The position numbers and the translations under genes were made by a program. 64,000 bases of DNA. Origin: Streptomyces althioticus. GTDB lineage: Bacteria; Actinomycetota; Actinomycetes; Streptomycetales; Streptomycetaceae. A model generated the notes under the pieces. The model was not told where the DNA came from. It searched no databases and was given only the letters and a program-made list of their open reading frames with translations. Each line of letters starts with the position of its first letter. Position 1 is the stretch's first letter. Shown one piece after another: positions 8,005 through 16,537 of the stretch. The stretch spans positions 372,001-436,000 of the forward strand of contig BMSW01000005.1 in NCBI GenBank assembly GCA_014649355.1, given 5' to 3'.

Positions 8005-8397
8005 GTGTTCGACCGTCTGGAGATCAAGGTGCTGCCGCCCGGGCCCCGCTGGGCGGCTACCGTGCGGTTCCTCGTCAACGGCGAGGACCTGGTCGAGGCA
8101 GGGGTCGACGAGGGAGGTCGCGGCCCGTACGCGGCCGACGTCCTGCCGGCCGGCCGCCCCAGCCCGCTGCGGGCGACCGGGGAGGCGCGCCGTCTGGAGC
8201 TGGGCGAACCGGAGTGCACCGGCGGCTGCTGCGGGTTCCTGACCGTGGTCGTGCAGCGCTGCGGGGGCATTGTGCAGTGGTCGGACTGGGAGCTCCCCGC
8301 GAAAGCGCCGACCCGGTTGCTGGATCTGCATGTCGACGCCGCCCGGTACGACGCCGAGGTGGCCCGCGCGGAGGCCGGCAGGGCATCGGCCAGTTGA
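8005..8397 (+). CDS. Conserved hypothetical protein with a Cys-rich turn
   Basis: 130 residues, no recognised family. The sequence looks like a beta-rich fold: DRLEIKVLPPGPRWAATVRFLVNG, then a cysteine cluster EPECTGGCCGF, then CGGIVQWSDWELP. The three cysteines in CTGGCC could bind a metal or be structural. The start is GTG 8005; TACAGT (7993-7998) lies six bases upstream with no ribosome site, which fits a leaderless transcript. Divergent from the LysE exporter. Confidence 0.7.
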   Translation: MFDRLEIKVLPPGPRWAATVRFLVNGEDLVEAGVDEGGRGPYAADVLPAGRPSPLRATGEARRLELGEPECTGGCCGFLTVVVQRCGGIVQWSDWELPAKAPTRLLDLHVDAARYDAEVARAEAGRASAS

Positions 8398-8451
8398 GCG
8401 TCGGGCAACGGCACACGTGGATCAACAAGCCGCCGACCTCGGCGAAACCGC

Positions 8452-8898
8452 TCAGGAGACCGCTTCGGTGTCCGCCTCCTCGCCGGTGCGGCCGCCGATC
8501 AACAGCGTCAGGCCGCACAAACCACCGGCCAGCCAACTGAGGAGTACCCACCCGCCTCGACCGAAGCCGAAGCAGACGGTGAAGGCGACAAGCGATGCGG
8601 TGAGACCCGCGATGGCGGCACGTCGCAGGACGCCGCCGGCAGTCCACTCACGGCGCAGCACACCGGAACGTCGCCACATCCACCAGAGGAAGGCTGCGAC
8701 GACCACGGCTTCCGCCACGACGAACCAGGCGGGGAGGGGAGGCAGCTCGTACGTCCCCGCCTCGCCGCGCCAGACGTCCATGAGCCCGGTGACCAGGATG
8801 ACCGGACCGACCAGGGCGAACACCCCTGCCACGAAGCGGAGGAAGCCGACGCCCACCACCGGCGCTCCGCCACCGCCGAACGGGACGACGCGCCTCAC
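8452..8898 (-). CDS. Small integral membrane protein
   Basis: 148 residues with four likely membrane spans (FVAGVFALVGPVILVTGL, WFVVAEAVVVAAFLWWMW, AAIAGLTASLVAFTVCFGF, VLLSWLAGGLCGLTLLIG). GTG 8898 overlaps the TetR stop by four bases (GTGA) and follows GGGGGAGGG, so it is translated with the TetR gene. No family recognised; possibly a small permease or a membrane partner in the same regulon as the acetyltransferase. Confidence 0.7.
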   Translation of the reverse strand: MRRVVPFGGGGAPVVGVGFLRFVAGVFALVGPVILVTGLMDVWRGEAGTYELPPLPAWFVVAEAVVVAAFLWWMWRRSGVLRREWTAGGVLRRAAIAGLTASLVAFTVCFGFGRGGWVLLSWLAGGLCGLTLLIGGRTGEEADTEAVS

Positions 8899-9440
8899 CC
8901 CTCCCCCGTGACCCTCCCCACCGCCTCCCGTGTCAGCGGTCGCCCCGGCGGGTCGTCGTCCAGGGCCCGGTGGAGGGTGAAGCCCTCGATCAACGCGTCC
9001 AGTTGGCGGGCCGTGTCCGGGGGGAAGTGGGTTTCCAGCAGGGCGCGGCTGCGGCGCATCCAGCGGGCGCACAGCGCGCGGTACGGCTCCCTGCGCGCCG
9101 CCAGCGTGTACAGCTCCTGGACGAGGATCAGGTCGCGGCGCGGGCCCTCCGAGAGGGTGTGGATCAGGTCGGTGACCGCCTCGCGCGCCTCCGCCGGGGT
9201 CGCGGCGCCCGCGAGGTGCCGTTCGAAGACGGCGACCACGTGGTCGGCGTACCCCGTGAACGCCTCCAGCAGCAGCTCGTCGATGCCGGTGAAGTGGTAC
9301 GTCATCGAGCCGAGCGGCACCCCGGCCCGCGCGGCGATCTTGCGGTGGGAGACGCCGGCGACGCCCTCCTCGGCGATCAGGTCGAGCGCCGCCGCGAGGA
9401 TGCGTGCGCGGCGGTGGGGGTCGGTGTGTCCGGTGGCCAT
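8895..9440 (-). CDS. TetR-family transcriptional regulator
   Basis: 181 residues. The N-terminal helix-turn-helix is typical (RRARILAAALDLIAEEGVAG, then SHRKIAARAGVPLGSMTYHF), followed by an alpha-helical ligand domain. It starts 11 bp after the acetyltransferase stop and overlaps the following membrane gene (GTGA), so the three form one operon. Twin palindromes over the operon promoter (10034-10081) are the likely operators, implying autorepression. The ligand is unknown. Confidence 0.9.
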   Translation of the reverse strand: MATGHTDPHRRARILAAALDLIAEEGVAGVSHRKIAARAGVPLGSMTYHFTGIDELLLEAFTGYADHVVAVFERHLAGAATPAEAREAVTDLIHTLSEGPRRDLILVQELYTLAARREPYRALCARWMRRSRALLETHFPPDTARQLDALIEGFTLHRALDDDPPGRPLTREAVGRVTGEG

Positions 9441-9451
9441 ACGGACGGCGG

Positions 9452-10033
9452 TCAGAGGGAGCGGACCGGGCGGGCCGGGTTGCCGACCGCCACGACGTTC
9501 GCCGGGACGTCCTTGGTGACGACCGCGCCCGCGCCGATGACCGAGTTGTCGCCGATCGTGACGCCGGGGCAGACGATCGCGCCGCCGCCGATCCACACGT
9601 TGTCGCCGATGGTGATGGGCCGCGCCGCCTCCAGCTTGTCGCGGCGCGGCTGGGGCTCCACGGGGTGTGTGGGCGTGAGCAGTTGGACGTTGGGGCCGAT
9701 CTGGCAGTCCTCGCCGATGGTGATGGCGGCGACGTCCAGCGCGGTGAGGTGGTAGTTGACGAACGTGCGGGCGCCGACGGTGATGTTGCTGCCGTAGTCG
9801 ACGTAGAGCGGCGGGCGGATCTCGACGTCCTCGCCGACCGAGCCGAGCAGTTCGGCCAGGACCGCGTTCGCCTGGTCCCGCTCGTCCACGAACGTGGCCT
9901 GGTAGCGGGCGGCGAGCCGCATCGCGCGCTGCTGCCTGCGGCCGATCTCGGGGTCGTCGGCGATGTACAGGTCGCCCGCGAGCATCCGCTCCAGGTTCGT
10001 GCGCGGATCGCCCGCGAAGTGGTCCGTCGTCAT
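9452..10033 (-). CDS. maa: Maltose/galactoside O-acetyltransferase (LbH fold)
   Basis: 193 residues. The N-terminal maltose acetyltransferase domain is recognisable (MLAGDLYIADDPEI), followed by a left-handed beta-helix of hexapeptide repeats (ITVGARTFVNYH, ITIGEDCQIGPNV, ITIGDNVWIGGGAIV, VTIGDNSVIGAGAVV, with KDVPANVVAVGNPA at the end). The catalytic histidine is probably in FVNYHLT or TPTHPVE. ATG 10033 is chosen: TACGAT lies seven bases upstream, consistent with a leaderless mRNA. Longer starts (10054, 10132) would run back through the operators and the DUF2267 terminator. First gene of an operon with TetR and a membrane protein. Substrate unknown. Confidence 0.88.
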   Translation of the reverse strand: MTTDHFAGDPRTNLERMLAGDLYIADDPEIGRRQQRAMRLAARYQATFVDERDQANAVLAELLGSVGEDVEIRPPLYVDYGSNITVGARTFVNYHLTALDVAAITIGEDCQIGPNVQLLTPTHPVEPQPRRDKLEAARPITIGDNVWIGGGAIVCPGVTIGDNSVIGAGAVVTKDVPANVVAVGNPARPVRSL

Positions 10034-10081
10034 GCGTACGATCGTACGCTCCATGCCGTCGGTGAGCGTACGGGCGTACGC
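10034..10081 (-). promoter_or_regulatory. Twin palindromic operators over the acetyltransferase-TetR promoter
   Basis: Two 16-bp sites, GCGTACGATCGTACGC (10034-10049, perfect palindrome) and GCGTACGGGCGTACGC (10066-10081), have the common form GCGTACG-N2-CGTACGC. Their centres are 32 bp apart, about three helical turns. The first overlaps the -10 element (TACGAT on the minus strand) and the second covers the -35 area. Binding by the operon's own TetR protein is inferred. Confidence 0.75.
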
Positions 10082-10103
10082 CCACCGTGTCCGGTACGGC
10101 GTG

Positions 10104-10144
10104 GCGAGCGCCCCCGTGCCGTTGTCGGGCACGGGGGCGCTCGC
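10104..10144 (-). terminator. Hairpin downstream of the DUF2267 gene
   Basis: A 17-bp perfect stem (10104-10120 with 10128-10144, seven-base loop) lies 30 bp past the DUF2267 stop and just upstream of the acetyltransferase promoter. It insulates the two transcription units; no T-run follows. Confidence 0.7.
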
Positions 10145-10174
10145 CGGTGAGGAGGGGGAGCTACGGCGTGGTCG

Positions 10175-10660
10175 TCACGCCGCCGGTGTCAGCTCGGCCC
10201 GCCCGAACAGGAGGGCGTAGCCGGGTGGGAGCTGGTCCAGGATGCGCGTCACCAGCTCGTCGCCGACCAGCGGCGGCAGCACGCTGAGCACGGAGCTGAC
10301 GTCCCAGCGGGCCGTCGCCGGGGTCGCGCCCTCGATCCGGGCGGCCACCGAGTCGACGAACTCGGCCGCCGTCAGCCGGCGCGTCGCCGGGATCTGGGAG
10401 GCGACCACCCGCGCGGCCTCCTCGGGCAGGGCGCGGGCCAGGTCGACGCGCTCGTCCCCGACGACGTGGCCGCCGAGGGCGGACAGGACGATACGGGTGA
10501 CGCTCTCCGCCTCCGACCGCGTCGGGTACTGCCCGGCCTCCCGCACGGCGTCGACCAGTTCACGCCAGGCGGGGTCCTGGGCCGGGCGCGGCCCGGGCGC
10601 CGGGGTGATGTCACCTCCCGGCTGCGGGACGGCGGGCTTCTGCGGCGTCAGCGTGGTCAT
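10175..10660 (-). CDS. DUF2267 protein
   Basis: 161 residues. DUF2267 features are seen: ELVDAVREAGQYPTRSEAESVTRIVLSALGGHV, then ALPEEAARVVASQIP and a second repeat-like section ending VLPPLVGDELVTRILDQLPPGYALLF. DUF2267 proteins resemble fatty-acid carrier-like helical bundles and are often found near stress genes; function unproven. ATG 10660 follows GGAGAGGAG. It lies 163 bp downstream of the Hsp20 gene on the same strand and may be read from its promoter. Confidence 0.88.
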   Translation of the reverse strand: MTTLTPQKPAVPQPGGDITPAPGPRPAQDPAWRELVDAVREAGQYPTRSEAESVTRIVLSALGGHVVGDERVDLARALPEEAARVVASQIPATRRLTAAEFVDSVAARIEGATPATARWDVSSVLSVLPPLVGDELVTRILDQLPPGYALLFGRAELTPAA

Positions 10661-10823
10661 CCGAAGCTCCTCTCCTTCTCCGGTATGCGGTTCTGCGTGG
10701 GCCGGTCGGCCTGTTGATTCGAGCCCCGGCCCGTTCGCGCCGCCGCCCGCCCCCGGGCGTCCGGCGCGTGGCCGCGCCCCGCGGGCGCGAGGCCCGCGGG
10801 ACGCGCGGAAGGGGTCGGCCCGG

Positions 10824-11243
10824 TCAGCCGGTGATCTGCTTGCGGTCGCCGCCCGCGATCTGGATGCGGCGCGGCTTCGCCGCCTCGGCCACCGGGATGC
10901 GCAGGGTCAGGACACCCGCGTCGTACGAGGCGTCGATGCGCTCGGTGTCCAGCGTCTCGCCGAGGAACAGCTGCCGGCTGAAGTGTCCGGTCGGACGCTC
11001 GGAGACCACCACGTCCGCGTCCTCGGGGGCCGGCGAGCGGCGCTCGGCACGGACGTTCAGGACGTTGCGCTCGACGTCGAGCTCGATGGACTCCGGGTCG
11101 ATGCCGGGGATGTCGAAGTGGACGATGAAGTCGTCCCCCGCCCGGTAGGCGTCCATCGGCATCGCCGACGTGCTGGTGCCCGGGCCGAAGACCTGCTGCG
11201 CGAGACGGTCGAATTCGCGGAACGGGTCGGTACGCATGAGCAT
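10824..11243 (-). CDS. hsp18: Small heat-shock protein, Hsp20/alpha-crystallin family (Hsp18-like)
   Basis: 139 residues. ATP-independent holdase chaperone. The N-terminus MLMRTDPFREFDRLAQQ matches Hsp18 proteins of Streptomyces. The alpha-crystallin domain runs from about residue 30 to 125, with IVHFDIPGIDPESIELDVE, NVLNVRAER and the family's end motif GVLTLRIPVAEAAKPRRI. ATG 11243 is preferred over the adjacent GTG because of this N-terminus. A strong vegetative-type promoter lies upstream (11300-11329). No CIRCE or HAIR element was seen, so regulation may differ from groEL or dnaK. Confidence 0.92.
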   Translation of the reverse strand: MLMRTDPFREFDRLAQQVFGPGTSTSAMPMDAYRAGDDFIVHFDIPGIDPESIELDVERNVLNVRAERRSPAPEDADVVVSERPTGHFSRQLFLGETLDTERIDASYDAGVLTLRIPVAEAAKPRRIQIAGGDRKQITG

Positions 11244-11299
11244 CACAGTCCACTCCTCTCCGTCAAGTCGCTTGTGCGATGCCCTACGGATCAATTCCT

Positions 11300-11329
11300 T
11301 ATATAGCCCATGAAGAGGAAAGTTGACAA
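11300..11329 (-). promoter_or_regulatory. Vegetative-type promoter of the Hsp20 gene
   Basis: On the minus strand TTGTCA (complement of 11324-11329) and TATATA (complement of 11300-11305) are separated by 18 bp. This AT-rich block stands out in GC-rich DNA and lies about 57 bp before the Hsp20 start. Confidence 0.65.
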
Positions 11330-11458
11330 GCCCTGACTCAGCTTCGCCTCGACGACTGCTCCGGGGCTGGTGAGAGGGGGCGCCGCCGGGCGCGTTAGCC
11401 TCGGAGGTCCGTGGTTTCCCGCGCCCCGCGCGGGGCGCAGTGGCAGGAGGCAGCAGGC

Positions 11459-11761
11459 ATGGCGAAGGTTCCCAGTTCGGTGGTGGCCGCGAGCGGGCTC
11501 GTCGGCGGGTACGGCGTGGCCCGCTGGACCCGGAAGCGGCAGCTCGGCGGGGTCGTGCTCGCCGCCGCCGGGGTCGCCGCCGCCCAGCAGTGGCGCGAGC
11601 GGGCCGGGGGTACGGCGGCCGGTGTGCTGTCGGCGGCGTACGTGGCCGCCTTCGCCGGGTCGCACCCGCTGGCGAAGAAGGTCGGCGCCTGGCCGGCCGT
11701 GTTCTCGGTGGCCGGCGCGGTCGCCCTCGCGTCGTGGGCGGTGGCCGACCGGCGGGACTGA
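11459..11761 (+). CDS. Small hypothetical membrane protein
   Basis: 100 residues, unrecognised family. Hydrophobic segments are seen at VVAASGLVGGYGVA, LGGVVLAAAGVAAA, AAGVLSAAYVAAFAGSH and WPAVFSVAGAVALASWAVA; it is probably a three- or four-span inner-membrane protein. ATG 11459 follows AGGAGG (11445-11450) at good spacing. Divergent from Hsp20 and convergent with the MHS transporter. Confidence 0.7.
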   Translation: MAKVPSSVVAASGLVGGYGVARWTRKRQLGGVVLAAAGVAAAQQWRERAGGTAAGVLSAAYVAAFAGSHPLAKKVGAWPAVFSVAGAVALASWAVADRRD

Positions 11762-11822
11762 GTGCCCCACCGGTCCGCCGCCGGGCACAAGGTCACCGGC
11801 CGCGCGGTCGCGGGCCCGTCTG

Positions 11823-13301
11823 TCAGGGACGGGCCGCCGCCTGCTGGGGTTCGGCCGCCGACAGCGGCGTCGCGATGTCCTCCAGGGACCGCCGCTCCGC
11901 GTTCACCGCGAGGATCGCCGCGACGATGCCCGCCGCGACCATCAGGCCCGCGCCGATCTGGAACGCGAGCACCGTGTCGCCGACCTTGCCGGTGTTCGTC
12001 AGCTCGGCGAAGAGCAGCGGGCCGCTGATGCCGCCGGCGGCGGTGCCGATCGCGTAGAAGAAGGCGATGGACATGGCCCGGGTCTCCATCGGGAAGATCT
12101 CGGAGACCGTGAGGTAGGCGCTGGACGCGCCGGCGGAGGCGAAGAACAGCACCACGCACCAGCACGCGGTCATCGTCGCCGCGGTGAGCGACCCGCGGTC
12201 GAACAGCCACGCCGTGCCGAACAGCAGCGCGCCCGACAGCACGTACGTACCGGAGATCATGACGCGGCGGCCGACCGTGTCGAACAGCTTGCCCAGCAGC
12301 AGCGGGCCCAGGAAGTTGCCGGCCGCGATGACCGCGAAGTAGTAGCCGGTGTTCCCCGACGGGACGTCGAAGAACTGCGTGAGGATCGCGCCGAAGCCGA
12401 AGGTGATCGCGTTGTAGAGGAACGCCTGCCCGATGAACAGGGCGAAGCCGAGGGTGGAGCGCCTGCGGTAGCGGCCGAAGACGGTCCGGGCGATCTCGGT
12501 GAACGTGGTGCGGCTGCGCTGGTGGATCGTCATCTCGTCCTCGACGGGCGGCAGCTCCTTGCCGCCGTCGGCCGTGACGCGTTCCTCGATGCCGGAGACG
12601 ATCCGCTCGGCCTCCTCGTCCCGGCCGTGAATCAGCAGCCACCGCGGACTCTCCGGGACGTGCCGCCGTACGAGCAGGATGACCAGGGAGAGGACCGCGC
12701 CGAGGGCGAAGGTGAGACGCCATCCGACGTCCGCCGGGAAGATCGAGGTGTTCAGGGCGACGATCGACAGCAGCGCGCCGGCCACCGCGCCGAGCCAGTA
12801 GCTGCCGTTGATCAGCAGGTCGACGCGGCCCCGGTAGTGCGCCGGGATCAGCTCGTCGATCGCGGAGTTGATGGCCGCGTACTCGCCGCCGATGCCGAAG
12901 CCGGTGAGGAAGCGGAAGAGGAAGAACCACCAGGTGTCGAAGGACACCGCGGTCAGGGCCGTCGCGCCCAGGTAGACGGCCAGGGTGATCAGGAACAGCT
13001 TCTTGCGGCCGTAGATGTCGGTGAGCCGCCCCCAGAACAGGGCGCCCAGGCAGGCGCCCGTGACGTAGAGGGCGGCGGAGATGCCGGTGACCTCGCCGGA
13101 GGTGATGGGCAGTCCGCTGCCGGGCTCCGACAGGCGGGCCGCGATGTTGCCGACGACGGTGACTTCCATCCCGTCGAGGATCCATACGGTGCCGAGGCCG
13201 ATGACGACGGACCAGTGCCAGCGGGACCACGGCAGGCGGTCCAGGCGGGCGGGGATTCTGGTGGTGACGGTGCGTCCGGTCCCGGACTGCGCGGTGGCCA
13301 T
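11823..13301 (-). CDS. MFS transporter, metabolite:H+ symporter or sugar-porter type
   Basis: 492 residues with about 12 membrane spans. Family signatures include the loop 2-3 motif GRLTDIYGRKKLFL, RFLTGFGIGGEYAAINSAIDELIP after span 4, PESPRWLLIHGRDEEAE in the central loop, and GKLFDTVGRRVMI in the second half. This pattern fits proton-driven symporters of organic acids or sugars. ATG 13301 is preceded by GGAGGGAG. It stands alone; the substrate is not readable. Confidence 0.88.
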   Translation of the reverse strand: MATAQSGTGRTVTTRIPARLDRLPWSRWHWSVVIGLGTVWILDGMEVTVVGNIAARLSEPGSGLPITSGEVTGISAALYVTGACLGALFWGRLTDIYGRKKLFLITLAVYLGATALTAVSFDTWWFFLFRFLTGFGIGGEYAAINSAIDELIPAHYRGRVDLLINGSYWLGAVAGALLSIVALNTSIFPADVGWRLTFALGAVLSLVILLVRRHVPESPRWLLIHGRDEEAERIVSGIEERVTADGGKELPPVEDEMTIHQRSRTTFTEIARTVFGRYRRRSTLGFALFIGQAFLYNAITFGFGAILTQFFDVPSGNTGYYFAVIAAGNFLGPLLLGKLFDTVGRRVMISGTYVLSGALLFGTAWLFDRGSLTAATMTACWCVVLFFASAGASSAYLTVSEIFPMETRAMSIAFFYAIGTAAGGISGPLLFAELTNTGKVGDTVLAFQIGAGLMVAAGIVAAILAVNAERRSLEDIATPLSAAEPQQAAARP

Positions 13302-13405
13302 GGGCTCCCTCCTCGACGAAGTGAACCTCGTGTGCCCCGCGCCGGCCGGTTTCACGCCCCGGGCCGTCCCCGGCGGGTGCGGCCCCCGCGGTCCGGGCGG
13401 CCGCG

Positions 13406-14761
13406 CTACGCCCCCAGCGCCCGCGACACCGTGTAGATCAGCAGGCCCGCGAGCGAGCCGACGACCGTGCCGTTGATGCGGATGAACTGCAGGTCACGGC
13501 CGATGTTGGCCTCGATCTTCTTCGTCGTGTGCTCCGCGTCCCAGCTCGCCACCGTGTCCGTGATCAGGGAGGTGATCTCCTTGCGGTAGGTGGTCACCAC
13601 GTACACCGCGGCGCTCTCCAGCCAGGTGTCGACCTTGCCCTGGAGCTTCGGGTCGAGCGACATCCGGGCGCCCAGCGACAGCAGCGACGCCCGCAGCCGC
13701 AGCCGCAGCTCGCTGCGCTCGTCCTCCGCCGCCGAGACGATCATGCCCCGGACGGCCGTCCAGGCGGACGCGATCAGGTCCTGCACCTCGCTGCGGCCCA
13801 GGATGTCGCCCTTGAGGCGCTCCACGCGGGCGCGGGTGTCGGTGTCGGCCTGGAGGTCGGTCGCGAAGTCGGTGAGGAAGCGGTCCAGGGCGCCGCGCGC
13901 CGGGTGGCTCGGCATGTCCCGCATCTCGGTGACGAAGCGCAGCAGCTCCTTGTAGACGCGCTCGCCGACCTTGCGGTCCACGAACTTGGGCGTCCAGCCG
14001 GGTGCGCCGCCGTGCACCGCGTCCATCACGGCGTCGCTGTGCAGCACGAGCCAGTCGTGGGCGCGGGTGACGACGACGTCCACCGCGCGTTTGTGGGCGC
14101 CGTCGGCGACGATCCGCTCCAGCATCTTGCCCATGCCGGGCGCGATCTCCTGGGCGTTCGCCCGGCGGGTGATCGCCTCGCCGACGACCGCCTGCACGTC
14201 GGAGTCGCGCAGCACCGTCAGCGCGCCGCGCAGGGCCGCCGACGCCTCGGCGGTGACCCGGTCGGCGTGCTCGGGGACGGAGAGCCAGGCGCCGAGCCTG
14301 CTGCCGATGCCGACGGCACGCAGACGCCTGCGGACGACGTCCTCGGAGAGGAAGTTCTCCCCGACGAAGTCGCCGAGGGCGGTGCCGAGCTGGTCCTTCT
14401 TGGTCGGGATGATCGCCGTGTGCGGGATGGGCAGGCCCAGCGGGTGCCGGAACAGCGCGGTGACGGCGAACCAGTCGGCCAGCGCGCCCACCATGCCCGC
14501 CTCGGCCGCCGCGGCCACGTACCCCGCCCAGGCGCCGGCGCCCTGGTGGGAGGCCCACTTGGCGAGGACGTAGACGAGGGCGACGAACAGCAGCAGGCCC
14601 GTCGCGGTGAGCTTCATGCGGCGCACGCCGCGCTGCTTCTCCTCGTCCGCGGGGCTGAACGTCGTCATCGCCCGGTTCGTGGCGGCACCGGCGCGGGCAT
14701 GCTGCTCGGCGGCGTCCCGGTCCTCGGTGTCTGCCGTCTCAGTCCGTTCCATCCGCTCCAC
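13406..14761 (-). CDS. DUF445 family membrane-associated protein
   Basis: 451 residues. DUF445 (YheB/YjiN-like) hallmarks: a membrane span around residues 50-70 (TGLLLFVALVYVLAKW), AGMVGALADWFAVTALFRHPLGLPIPHTAIIPTKKDQLG, and a C-terminal span after EANIGRDLQFIRINGTVVG. The middle is a long helical region. Role unknown; related proteins associate with the membrane. An inverted repeat 40 bp upstream may be regulatory. Confidence 0.88.
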   Translation of the reverse strand: MERMERTETADTEDRDAAEQHARAGAATNRAMTTFSPADEEKQRGVRRMKLTATGLLLFVALVYVLAKWASHQGAGAWAGYVAAAAEAGMVGALADWFAVTALFRHPLGLPIPHTAIIPTKKDQLGTALGDFVGENFLSEDVVRRRLRAVGIGSRLGAWLSVPEHADRVTAEASAALRGALTVLRDSDVQAVVGEAITRRANAQEIAPGMGKMLERIVADGAHKRAVDVVVTRAHDWLVLHSDAVMDAVHGGAPGWTPKFVDRKVGERVYKELLRFVTEMRDMPSHPARGALDRFLTDFATDLQADTDTRARVERLKGDILGRSEVQDLIASAWTAVRGMIVSAAEDERSELRLRLRASLLSLGARMSLDPKLQGKVDTWLESAAVYVVTTYRKEITSLITDTVASWDAEHTTKKIEANIGRDLQFIRINGTVVGSLAGLLIYTVSRALGA

Positions 14762-14800
14762 CCGCTCGGTGATCTCTCACACATTGTCCCTTCCTGACCG

Positions 14801-14822
14801 ACTCCTGGAACGGAACAGGAGT
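14801..14822. promoter_or_regulatory. Inverted repeat in the DUF445 / GDSL intergenic region
   Basis: ACTCCTG (14801-14807) and CAGGAGT (14816-14822) form a 7-bp inverted repeat around an 8-base spacer, 40 bp upstream of the DUF445 start. It could be an operator. The rest of this 381-bp gap (14762-15142) is GC-rich with a short tandem GTCCGGGTCC near 15005-15030 and no visible gene. Confidence 0.35.
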
Positions 14823-15142
14823 TCCCGGCGTCTGTCCGTGGGGGGATTGTCCAGGGACGTCACCTAGGGGTACCCCGGGCCGCCCCGGACACCCCGGGCC
14901 GCGCGGGCCGACCACCCGAAGGCGCGCCTGGGGTCAGCCGGGGGCCGGTCCTGCCGCGGTCCGGGCCGGGCCCTGGTGCATCCGGGGCACGTCCGAGCCG
15001 TCCAGGGCCCGTCCGGGTCCGTCCGGGTCCGCCCGGACGATCTTCGGCCGCGTCCCGCACCCCGCCTCCCCCGCCCTGACCCACCATGGTGCGACGGACG
15101 GAGCCGCGAGCGGCTCCCTCTTCCCGAGGAGAACAGAACAGC

Positions 15143-16537
15143 ATGACCCGTGACGGGGACACGGCGGCGCCGCCGCGCGCGCCGCAGCCACCCGCCCCGC
15201 AGGGGCGGCCCGGACGGTCCGCGGCGTTGCTGGCCGCGATGCTCGCGGCCGTGCTCGCCGTGTCCGCCGTGATCTTCGTCGGGGTGTCCGCCGACGGCCT
15301 GCGCGGGCGGGACACCCCGGCCCGCGACGGCGGCGGGGCCGGGAACCCCGTCGCGCCCGCCTCCGCCGGGACCTGGGTCACCTCCTGGGCGACCGCGCCC
15401 GGCGGCGGCGAGCCCGGCACGGAGACCGCGGGGCTGGCCGGCCGGTCCGTGCGGAACGTCGTCCACACCACCGCGGGCGGCACCCGCGCCCGCGTCACCC
15501 TGTCCAACCTCTACGGCCGCGGCCCGCTCACCCTCACGCACGCGTCGATCGCCGTCTCCGCCGGCCCGGACACCGCCGCCGCGCTCGCCGGCACCATGCG
15601 GCCCCTCACCTTCGCCGGGAACCCGTCGGTCGTCGTCCCGGCGGGCGGACAGGTCGTCAGCGACGCCGTCCGCGTGCCGGTCCCGCGCGACGCGCACGTG
15701 CTGATCAGCACGTACTCCCCCGTCCCCTCGGGTCCGGTGACGTACCACAAGCACGCCCGGCAGATCTCCTGGGTCGCCGAGGGCGAGCACACCCGCGACA
15801 CCACCGGGGCCGCGTACAACGGGCAGAGCACCGTCTGGCGGTACGTCACCGCGCTCGACGTGCTCGCCGACGACTCCGAGGGCACGGTCGTCGTCCTCGG
15901 CGACTCCCTCACCGACGGCATCTCCTCCACGACCGGCGCGGACGCCCGCTGGCCCGACGTGCTGGCCGGACGGCTGCGCGCGGCCCTCGCGTCGGGCCGG
16001 GACCTCCCCGGCTACAGCGTCGTCAACGCCGGGCTCAGCGGGAACCGCGTCCTCGCCGACGGGCCCGGCCGCCCCCCGCGCAACCCGAGCGCACTGCGCC
16101 GCTTCGACCGGGACGTGCTGGGCCGCGCGAACGTCCGGGTCGTGGTCGTCGTGCTCGGCATCAACGACATCCTCCGCGCGCCCGACACCGCCGACCCGGA
16201 TCGGATCGCGGCCGGGCTGACGGCTCTCACCGCGCGGGCGCACGCGCGGGGGATCAAGGTCGTCGGGGCGACGCTCATGCCGTACCGCGGGCACCGCGGC
16301 TGGACCCCGTACGGCGAGGACGTGCGGCAGGAGGTCAACGCGGAGATCCGCGACGGCGGGGTGTTCGACGAGGTCGTGGACTTCGACGAGGCGGTGCGGG
16401 ACGCGTACGACCCCCGCCGCCTCCGCGCCGGCCACGACTCCGGGGACGGACTGCACCCCAGCGACGAGGGCTACGCGCGCATGGCGGAGACGTTCGAACT
16501 GAAGACGCTGAAGGGCGGGGCACCGGCCCGGCTGTGA
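15143..16537 (+). CDS. SGNH/GDSL hydrolase, membrane-anchored or secreted
   Basis: 464 residues. An N-terminal hydrophobic segment (ALLAAMLAAVLAVSAVIFVGV, about 28-48) is a signal anchor. A beta-rich domain follows, and then the SGNH esterase domain: block I VVVLGDSLTDG with nucleophile Ser255, the Gly-containing block II NAGLSGNRVL, block III VVLGINDI, and block V DGLHPSDEGY with the catalytic Asp and His. Such enzymes act outside the cell as lipases, esterases or rhamnogalacturonan acetylesterase-like proteins. ATG 15143 has GAGGAG upstream. Its 3' end abuts the large repeat array. Confidence 0.92.
   Translation: MTRDGDTAAPPRAPQPPAPQGRPGRSAALLAAMLAAVLAVSAVIFVGVSADGLRGRDTPARDGGGAGNPVAPASAGTWVTSWATAPGGGEPGTETAGLAGRSVRNVVHTTAGGTRARVTLSNLYGRGPLTLTHASIAVSAGPDTAAALAGTMRPLTFAGNPSVVVPAGGQVVSDAVRVPVPRDAHVLISTYSPVPSGPVTYHKHARQISWVAEGEHTRDTTGAAYNGQSTVWRYVTALDVLADDSEGTVVVLGDSLTDGISSTTGADARWPDVLAGRLRAALASGRDLPGYSVVNAGLSGNRVLADGPGRPPRNPSALRRFDRDVLGRANVRVVVVVLGINDILRAPDTADPDRIAAGLTALTARAHARGIKVVGATLMPYRGHRGWTPYGEDVRQEVNAEIRDGGVFDEVVDFDEAVRDAYDPRRLRAGHDSGDGLHPSDEGYARMAETFELKTLKGGAPARL

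Noticed and set aside
11370..13436. 688-codon forward frame opposite the MHS transporter
   Set aside because: It is antisense to a well-supported 12-span transporter and encodes Arg/Gly/Asp/Glu-rich sequence without motifs.
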